Shown: positions 56,950 to 64,000 of the stretch, piece by piece | Layout of the letters: every line of letters starts with the position of its first letter | Position numbering within the stretch: position 1 is the first letter of the stretch | Origin: Tupaia tana | Taxonomy: Eukaryota; Chordata; Mammalia; Scandentia; Tupaiidae | NCBI GenBank assembly: GCA_026018925.1 | Contig: JAKSZU010000004.1 | Span: forward strand, 42,968,233-43,032,232 | DNA: 64,000 nt | Direction of reading: 5' to 3' | Notes under the pieces: generated by a model | Told to the model about the DNA's origin: nothing | The model's input: the letters and a program-made list of their open reading frames with translations, nothing else | Databases searched by the model: none | Translations under genes and position numbers: made by a program

Positions 56950-57135
56950 GAAATTTTTTGTTTTTATATAGGGCTCACTATGTCCCCATCCATTTATCTC
57001 AGACTTCTGAGTAGTTAGGACTAGAGGTACATACTACTATTTTCAGATTTTTTTACGGTGGGCCTAGACTCAAACTTGGGCTTCTCATGTGGCCTCAGTC
57101 TGCTAAGTAGCTATATTAGCCAACGCATATTACTG
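56950..57135 (-). mobile_element. 7SL-derived (Alu-like) SINE relic, apparently dimeric
   Basis: On the plus strand, 'agggctcactatgtccccat...ctcagacttctgagtagttaggactagaggtacatactactattttcag' matches the complement of an Alu/7SL monomer (agggtctcactatgt...ctcagcctcccgagtagctgggactacaggtgc). A T-run and a second block, 'gggcctagactcaaacttgggcttctcatgtggcctcagtctgctaagtagctatattagc', match a second monomer. The first monomer has lost about 35 bp. Strong decay implies great age. Confidence 0.65.
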
Positions 57136-57838
57136 TGCTTGAATTGGAATTTATATTTTTAAATATCACTCCAAGTGTTTTAGGAATTACTGAAGCTCAT
57201 GCATTTATAGTTGGGATTTAGATTAAGGTAGGACTGATATCTAATATTGATTCAAAAATTTACTAGTTGCCTGATAATGTGAAAAATAAAATATTTAATC
57301 ATTGAAACCTCAGTTTCCCATCCATAATATTGATAAAATAATTCTAATATGCAATTCATAAGGTTATCATAAATGCTAATTGACCTAATGTATGTAAAAT
57401 AGTTAATTTCAGGACCTCCTATACATGCTTCCTAAAACAGTATTCCACCAATATTAACACTATAATCCTTATCATCCACAGCAATAACTACTGTTTACTA
57501 GCCTTTTTACTTTGGACAAAATATGAGACTTTTCTGAGTCTGTTACTTTATTTATAAATAATCACCAAATAATCTACTTTATATTGCTATGGGACAAATA
57601 AACAAAATAATAAATGTTTTAAATCACCTAGCAATTTAGTTGTACAAAGTTGGTGTTCAAAATTGTAATAATCGCGTTCAATTTCAGTGAATAAAAATAA
57701 TTATTCTACTGAAGCCTGGGAGGCTGGTAAGTAAGAAAGGCAATGTTTGAGGGAAGGCATGTATTTCTTCTAGGTGACATCTTAAAATAACATAGGTTCA
57801 CAAAGATTCCACTAGTTCCCCTCTCACTCCATAAGTAT
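57136..57838. other. Gene-free stretch
   Basis: AT-rich, with no exon. 'gaaacctcagtttcccatccataatattgataaaataattctaatatgcaattcataaggttatcataaatgc' (57304-57376) looks like a decayed MIR core. Confidence 0.45.
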
Positions 57839-58221
57839 GCTACAGTTTGAGTGTATGTGCACCTCCAAAATTCTTATGTTGAAACCTAATCACCAAAATG
57901 TTAGTATTAGAAGATGGGTCTTTTGAAGAGGTGACTATGTCACAAGGGCACTACCCACATGAAAGGAATTAATGACTTTATGAAAGAGGTGCAAAGGTGC
58001 TGCTTACACTTTTTGCCTTTTTGCCAATCTTTTCATTATATGAGGGCAATGGTCAAGGATGCATCTTTGAAGCAGAGTGCAAGCCCTCATGAGAAACTGA
58101 GTCTGCTAGCTCCTTGATCTTAGGCTTCCCAGTCACTACAACTGTGAAAAAAATAAATTTCTATTGTTTCTAAATTACCTGGTCTCAGGCCTTTTGTTAA
58201 AGCTGCCCTAAAGACTAAAAT
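57839..58221 (+). mobile_element. MLT1A-type MaLR LTR
   Basis: It runs from 'tgctacagtttgagtgtatgtgcacctccaaaattcttatgttgaaacctaatcacc' through 'gatgggtcttttgaagaggtga', 'ctgctagctccttgatcttaggcttcccagtc' and 'gtgaaaaaaataaatttctattgtttctaaa' to 'gccctaaagactaaaat'. A complete solo LTR of an ERVL-related retroelement; no internal coding region is attached. Confidence 0.9.
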
Positions 58222-59735
58222 AATCACTGCGCAGAGAGCAAAATGCTTTTCACTTACATAAACATTAAGCAGGCGGTTGTCTAAAACAAATTTCTCCTAA
58301 GTAAGGTTGACAACTTCGAAATGAAAAGATAAGACATTAAGTAAAATTTTAATTTTTAGGTTAACAGTGGCTATATTTTCAGTATTTAAGTATTTCTGTG
58401 TTTTATGCATACTTCAGTACATGTATATCCCACCAAATATTTTAGACATGTATACAGTAAAGCAGTATCTATTATTTATCTGAAATTCAAATATAAATGA
58501 ATGTTCTGTTTTGTTTTGCTTCATCTGGTTTTTGGAAATTCTTCTCTAAGGAGAGATAATCATCTTAAACTGATTTCTTACTTAGATAAAAATGTTCATG
58601 AGAGTTGAACCCACAGGCTAGATAAGTCCTTCTCCTGAAAAGATGTAGGTTGAGTCAGACTATAGGCAGCCACAGAATGCATTTTCTGATTCTCAATCAC
58701 GAAGATTCAGAAACTTGGGCAGTAAATCGTTATCTATTTCACTAACCTGTAATTTTCCTCAGTTGGCTAGATAATGTCAGTCATTTTAATTCCATTTCTC
58801 TGCATACTCTTTTTTTCTCCTTGAGCTCTTCAGCATTTCTTCATTCTTCACAAAGTGGGAGATGTCCATAATGCATTCCTTATTGCTACTTTGCTGAGTG
58901 TCCCTGGGGACCCATCTGTCTGAAAGCTTTCTCCTGTCAGCAGTAGGGGGTCAGGGGTGACTGCCAACCTGAGAAACACATCGCCACTACTCTTGACATG
59001 GCGCTTTCTCTTATTTCTCAACTTTTATGTCAAAACCAATTTGAAAATAGCAAGCCTTGCTTTATAAGTAACATATAATAAAGTCTTGTCTGGACTGATC
59101 AAAAGAAAAGATTTCACATGTTTATGCATTGCAAGATCAATGGATCTCAGATCTACATAAGAAGCTGGATAAACAAAATAAACCAAACTGCCAAAAATAG
59201 TGGATTGTTCAGGATTATGAATAGTTGTAAAATAGAAAATCTGTGTTTTATTTCACAATCTACTGGAGAATTGGCAAGTAAAAAGGTTTTTAAATGTATC
59301 TCTCTATAATTATATGATAAAATATCTGCTGCGAAGTAGAAATGTCTGTAAAATAATATTCTAAAGACTTATCTAAATCCATTTTAGAAGTTATATTGTA
59401 CAGTTTCAAAAACTTTGGTGCATTTTTTTAAATGACCACACTTCAGTCTTCTTAGCCAAAGAACACCAGATAAGCTGAGGGCAAATCTTCCTTCAGTGAT
59501 TGACATCACAATGTTGAAAAATGATAGGTGTGCTTATTCCTTTATTATAATGCTCACTGTGAGATAGTGCTGTGATAAATGGCATTCCTTTCTTACAGGC
59601 TTTCATTGAAACTTTGCTTATTCCTCTCTGGTTTCTATTAGGCAGTGAGATACAGTTAATGGACCAAGCTGCAAGCTTCTGGAAGGCAAAATCCATCTCT
59701 AAATAAAGATGGTAAAAGTAGTACAGTTTAGTGAC
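58222..59735. other. Gene-free stretch
   Basis: No exon, RNA gene or repeat recognised over about 1.5 kb. Confidence 0.5.
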
Positions 59736-59739
59736 TAAA

Positions 59740-59870
59740 TATGTGTTGGATACTGTACTTACTTCTTTCTAAACATCATCTCCTTTAGTCATCAAAACAA
59801 TCTTATGTATGAGATATGATTATCTCAATTTAAGTAATTTGTGGAGGGTAATCCAGATCGTAGGTATCTG
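59740..59870 (-). mobile_element. MIR SINE, minus strand
   Basis: 'tgtgttggatactgtacttacttctttctaaacatcatctcctttagtcatcaaaacaatcttatgtatgagatatgattatc' (59743-59825) follows the MIR complement (actgtgctaagtgctttac...atctcatttaatcctcacaacaaccctatgaggt). Confidence 0.75.
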
Positions 59871-60204
59871 GAATGCCAAATTAAATTGTATCATAAATTC
59901 TGCACTTCACATTACTATAGTAGAAAGTCATCTATTCACAGTATTTCACATGGACTTCCTTCTCAGTATGTGGCATAGAGATTAACATAAAATATGTGCA
60001 CGATGAAAGAGTATGAAGAAGTTAATTAATTGATGCTGAAATGATATATCTAAGATCCTAATTTTGTAGCTGATTCTTTCTTTTTAATTATTAATGTTGG
60101 TCACTTCTATTTTCTCAGAAAATAAGCAAGGTATTGTATTTCAACAAAAAATTGCAAATTTATTTTTATCCTTTGAATAAAAGTACTAAAATATTATATA
60201 CAGA

Positions 60205-60250
<46 letters not shown>

Positions 60251-60270
60251 TATGTATGTATATATATGTA
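60205..60270 (+). repeat. (AT)n microsatellite
   Basis: About 18 AT units followed by imperfect TATG/TATA units. Confidence 0.92.
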
Positions 60271-60753
60271 GTCTATACACAGAGAGGGAACAGGGAAGAG
60301 ATTATTTTTTCATTTGGACTGCAAGGATATAAACTTCTCTCAAAACTCCCAAAATTAGCATGTTTAGAAAGAAATGATATTTTTGGAAAGCTATTTAGAA
60401 CATGCCTTTAAGGCAGAATTAGCATACTACTTTCCCCAAAACATAAATGTGTATGTGAGTGAGTGTGTGTATGTATGTGTGTGGAAACACATACTCTCAG
60501 ACACACACACACACACACACACACAGAAGGAGATGGTTATTAGGCTATTAAATATAAAGTCTGAGGAAATCATAGTTAAGGAAAAAGAGTAAAAGTGCAA
60601 GTAGAGAATCGCAGACTGACCTTCGAAACTTGGGACTACAGTGCACTTAGAATCTGGCAAATATTAGATAATGAAGATAAAAGTATGATTATTGGAAAAA
60701 TAAAGTGTACAGCCAGGTGCCTACTTTTTTACATGAAGAAATATATAAAGTGT
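60271..60753. other. Gene-free stretch with TG and CA runs
   Basis: No exon is visible. A degenerate TG run lies at 60447-60482, and a (CA)n run of about 12 units at 60500-60525. Confidence 0.5.
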
Positions 60754-60769
60754 TAGTGTCTAGTATTCT

Positions 60770-61046
60770 TTTTTTTTTCTTTTTTTGGAGAGGTTTTTGC
60801 TATAGAGCCCGTGCGCTCGCCAGAAAGACAGAGAGAGACAGAGACAGAGAAATAGAAAGCGATAAATCATCCCCCAGGGAGGGGAATTGCCATGCCGCAA
60901 TCCCTTCTCCGCCGTTCTCCTCTCAGGATCTTGGGCATGCACGCACATGCGCCCAGCATGAGTTTAAGCCACCGTGTCTGGAACTCGAACCGCGGTCGAC
61001 TACGTGGGAGTCCAGCAACATAGCCATTCTGCTAACTGCTGATCCC
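60770..61046 (-). mobile_element. tRNA-derived SINE, type A, young, 15-bp perfect TSD
   Basis: Near-consensus minus-strand copy with the B box complement 'ggaactcgaacc' and the 'gcggtcgactacg' CpGs intact. The perfect 15-bp target-site duplication agtgtctagtattct lies at 60755-60769 and 61047-61061. Confidence 0.96.
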
Positions 61047-61340
61047 AGTGTCTAGTATTCTAATGGAGATAAATAAATAAGTAAATGTGTCCTCAAGTAG
61101 AATGCAGCTGAACATTGAATCTTCTTATTCTTGCATATTTTTAGGTTTCTAATTTATTATGTGACTTCAATGTCAGTGAAAGTGGTAAGATTATTTAATA
61201 TGATAATTATTTTGAATAAGAGTTTCTAAGGCACTGTGGTCAATTTCAGGTGTTTTGAGGAAATATATGCATCTAAACTAAGTATATTAATGGCACTTAA
61301 GGAAAACTTGGAAGTGTCATTATTCTTAAAATAAGTTGAC

Positions 61341-61607
61341 TGGGACCAGCAGATGGCATAATAGTTACATCACTGAACTCCCATGTAGTTGACCATGGTT
61401 TGAGTCCCAGACCCAGTGGCTTAAAACTCATACTGGACGCGCGTGTGTGTATGCCCAAGATCCTGAGAGAATGGACGAGAAGTGATTTCAATGTGGCCAT
61501 CCCCTAAATGTGGGTGATTTCTTAATTTCTGTTTCTCCAGTGAGCACATGTACCCTATATTAAAAAACCTCTCTAAAACAAAATAATAACTAAAAAAAAA
61601 AAAAAAA
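61341..61607 (+). mobile_element. tRNA-derived SINE, type A
   Basis: Plus-strand copy, moderately decayed; it retains 'ctggacgcgcgtgtgtg'. The flanks aagttgac (61334) and aagttgat (61606) are the target-site duplication. The CT-rich part is shortened. Confidence 0.88.
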
Positions 61608-61771
61608 GTTGATCAATATATCGTTTATTTCTGAGTTTTTTCTACTGGTATTTGCTTGCTGGTGTTAAAATTGTTATAAATCACCTGTGAGGACCTTTTT
61701 GCTTAATGCAAGAAAAAAATCAGAGTACATAAAAAAAGACATTACAAAAAGAAATAAAAAATAGACCTTTT

Positions 61772-62023
61772 TTTTGGGGGGGTTGCTATAGGGTGCGTGC
61801 GCTTGCCAGAAAGACAGAGAGAGACAGAGACAGAAAGTGAGAGATCACCCCTGCAGGGGGGATGGCCATGCCACAATTCCTTCTCCTCCATTCTCCTCTC
61901 AGGATCTTAGGCACACACGCACATGCGCCTGGCATGAGTTTAAGCCACCGGATCTGCGACTTGAACCGTGTTCGACTACATGGGAATCCAGTGACATAGC
62001 CATTATGCCAACTGCTCGTCCCG
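61772..62023 (-). mobile_element. tRNA-derived SINE, type A, 14-bp TSD
   Basis: Minus-strand copy with T/G run, GA-rich part, module and head ending actgctcgtccc. The target-site duplication aaaatagacctttt / aaaatatacctttt lies at 61758-61771 and 62024-62037 (one mismatch). It lies 164 bp from the oppositely oriented copy at 61341-61607, so the two form an inverted pair. Confidence 0.92.
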
Positions 62024-62490
62024 AAAATATACCTTTTAATGATCCAATATAACTATCCTAATCATTTTATCACAGTTTAAAAAATATCTATTAAGCTTTT
62101 CTTTTAGAAAAGGAACTTTTTACTCCAAATAATATTTGGTGTTCTTTTTCTGTTATCTTTTAGTGATTATTCTAATCGTAAGGCTTGATGTACTTCCTGA
62201 TTAAGGCTCTCCTATTTTTCAAGTTTTTGCTTCTGAACACTTTCTATTTAAATATTAACTGGCATTCACATGTATAATATTTCTTGGCTCTTCTGCCCAG
62301 CTTTATTTAAAATTACTATAATATTGCTTCTGAGGAACTTAGATATCATTTCCAATAGACCTGCCACAATAGAACACCACTGAGAGGGAATGTCTATGTC
62401 CTTCATTCTGCTGATTCACTATCAACCAGCAGTATTCAATTTCCAAAACACTCTGACCCTGCCTTCACTCAGTGTGGAGTTATCATCATC
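62024..62490. other. Gene-free stretch
   Basis: AT-rich; no exon or repeat recognised. Confidence 0.45.
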
Positions 62491-62494
62491 TTAC

Positions 62495-62520
62495 AAAAAA
62501 AAAAAAAAAAAAAAAAAAAA
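62495..62520 (+). repeat. A26 homopolymer
   Basis: Twenty-six A residues without a recognisable retrotransposon body upstream. Confidence 0.9.
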
Positions 62521-62835
62521 TCCATCCATTTTTAAACGAAAGTACATTTTCTCATTTAGACATCCTCCCAAAAGGCATAAAAAGTAATTTTCTACACTTG
62601 GAACTTCTGTGCTTAACATTTTATTTTGTCTGATCTTATGAAACAAGATACAAGTAGATTTCACTAGGGTTATATGGAATAGAAAATGTTGAGAACAATT
62701 AGATCTCTCTTTCATTTAATAAGCACCAAGCTGAAGCTAACATCATATTCAAAATGATTCTGAAGAAATGAGAGACTTCACCAGAGTAGACACAATTTTA
62801 TTCATGCATTTCAATAAGTATTTATGATTTATGTT

Positions 62836-62838
<3 letters not shown>

Positions 62839-62868
<30 letters not shown>

Positions 62869-62926
62869 GTGTATATATACACACATATATACACATATAT
62901 GTGTGTGTGTGTGTGTATATATATAG
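62839..62926 (+). repeat. (TA)/(TG)/(CA) microsatellite
   Basis: About 88 bp of alternating purine-pyrimidine sequence, with TA blocks flanking TG and CA blocks. The arms can pair (gtgtatatatacacac), so a cruciform is possible. Confidence 0.92.
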
Positions 62927-63102
62927 GTTTACAGGGAACTCTGACATACATGTTATTTTCATAGAAACATAATTTAGATACAAGGAAATGATCATTTCTG
63001 CTTTAGACATGAGAAAAGTAAAGTTCAAGATATGAAGAGATTGGTTCTAGCCCAAATAGGTAGTTAAAGCAGAGGTCTAATGACAGTAAATAAATATCAT
63101 GA

Positions 63103-63326
63103 GGGCCAGCTCTGTAGCCTAGTATTGCAGGGAGCCACATCCCACATAGTCAACTATGGTTTGAATCCCTGCCCTAGTGGCTTAAAAATATTCTGGCATA
63201 TGTACATGCATGCTTCAAATCCTGTCAGAAGGAGAAATGGAGGAAAAGGGATTGTTGGTGTGACCATACTTCATTGGGAGGTGCTTTCTCCATCTCTCTG
63301 GTGAGCACATTCACCATCTTGCAGGT
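63103..63326 (+). mobile_element. tRNA-derived SINE, type A, old, with (GAAA)n tail
   Basis: 'agggccagctctgtagcctagtattgcagg', 'ggtttgaatccctgccctagtggctt', the module 'gaggaaaagggattgttggtgtgacc' and 'ctctctggtgagcacattcacc' are recognisable. The A-tail has become a purine microsatellite. Confidence 0.82.
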
Positions 63327-63328
63327 GA

Positions 63329-63399
<71 letters not shown>

Positions 63400-63556
63400 G
63401 GAAGGAAAGAGGAGAGGAGGGGAGAGCAAATGAGGGAAGGGGAGAAGAGGGGACAGGAGGAGAAGAGAGGAAGGAGGGAAAAAGGAAAGGAAGGAAGGAG
63501 AAAAGAAAAAAAGAAAAGAAAATTAAAAAGAAAGAGAGAAAAGAAAAGAAAGACCC
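63327..63556 (+). repeat. Purine-rich (GAAA)n/(GGA)n tract
   Basis: 100 uninterrupted purines at 63327-63426, followed by about 130 bp of nearly pure G/A sequence with single C or T interruptions. It grew from the SINE tail. The open frame through it (Lys/Glu/Arg-rich) is not a gene. Confidence 0.93.
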
Positions 63557-63744
63557 TTATGTATCCAAATCTGGTGCTTCTCTCAATATTCTATTCTGCT
63601 TCCCTATGCAGCAGACTATGATAAATAAAACACAAAATGTGTCCATTGGCTTGAGTTTATAGTCTATAGAGGGTCAAATATTAGTCTAAGGTTCGAATGT
63701 AGACAAAAATTAAATCAGTAACTTTTTTTTTTGGTTCTTTACTG

Positions 63745-63880
63745 TTTATTATCTCTCTTCAACTACTAGAACACAAACTAGGAGAGTAAGGATCTTTATC
63801 TGCTTTTCAAGGCTGTATCTACAGAGTCTGAAACAGTGCCTAATAGACATTCAAGTGTGGTTTTGAATCACTGAATGAAA
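63745..63880 (+). mobile_element. L2 3' end
   Basis: 'actagaacacaaactaggagagtaaggatctttatctg', 'gctgtatctacagagtctgaaacagtgcctaatagacattcaagtg' and 'gaatcactgaatgaaaga' match the L2 3' end in order. Confidence 0.7.
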
Positions 63881-64000
63881 GACATGATTGAAAATATCTC
63901 TGAAGTGATGAGGAAGTATTGGAGAGGGGAAATATTTTCCCACTGGTACAAAGGGGCAGCTGTATGATATGGACCCTGCCTATGTCAACAACCTTCCCTG

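Noticed and set aside
63274-63621. Lys/Glu/Arg-rich frame of 115 codons
   Set aside because: Translation of the purine microsatellite.

Overview
This 64 kb window looks like AT-rich intergenic or deep-intronic DNA from a placental mammal. I found no intact protein-coding gene, no convincing exon and no functional RNA gene. The open reading frames that occur are translations of interspersed repeats or microsatellites.

The evidence for a eutherian comes from the repeats: MLT1A-type MaLR LTRs, MIR and L2 remnants, old L1M-type 3' ends, and an ERVL-type retroviral fragment. The dominant young repeat is a tRNA-derived SINE of about 260 bp. I count about 31 copies of the long form (type A), 4 of a shorter relative that lacks the middle module (type B) and 5 of a third, more diverged tRNA-like type (C). 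I do not recognise this as a rodent, rabbit, carnivore, horse, ruminant, pig or bat SINE. A degraded repeat resembling a dimeric 7SL-derived (Alu-like) SINE at 56950-57135 would place the animal in Euarchontoglires. A colugo is one possibility, but that is an inference only.

Layout: 1-12 kb holds SINEs, an L1 3' end and old L2-like sequence. 12.9-18.3 kb is an L1-rich block with nested SINEs and a 5'-inverted L1. 18.3-29 kb is SINE-poor, with two MaLR LTRs and an unassigned LTR-like repeat. 29.3-34.7 kb has an ERVL fragment carrying dUTPase-like sequence and a long minus-strand L1 containing a 209-bp pure pyrimidine tract. 34.7-40.4 kb is repeat-poor. 40.4-50.6 kb is SINE-dense with one L1. 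50.6-53.1 kb is a second 5'-inverted L1 that hosts a FAM32A processed pseudogene. 53.4-64 kb has young and old SINEs, an MLT1A LTR and microsatellites.

The one clear gene-derived feature is the FAM32A retrocopy at 51073-51681. It is flanked by an 11-bp target-site duplication and inserted in a minus-strand L1. Its 112 codons carry no indel, but it has a lost start codon, an in-frame stop at codon 26 and a lost normal stop. No new biological system is evident; the interest lies in retrotransposition history.
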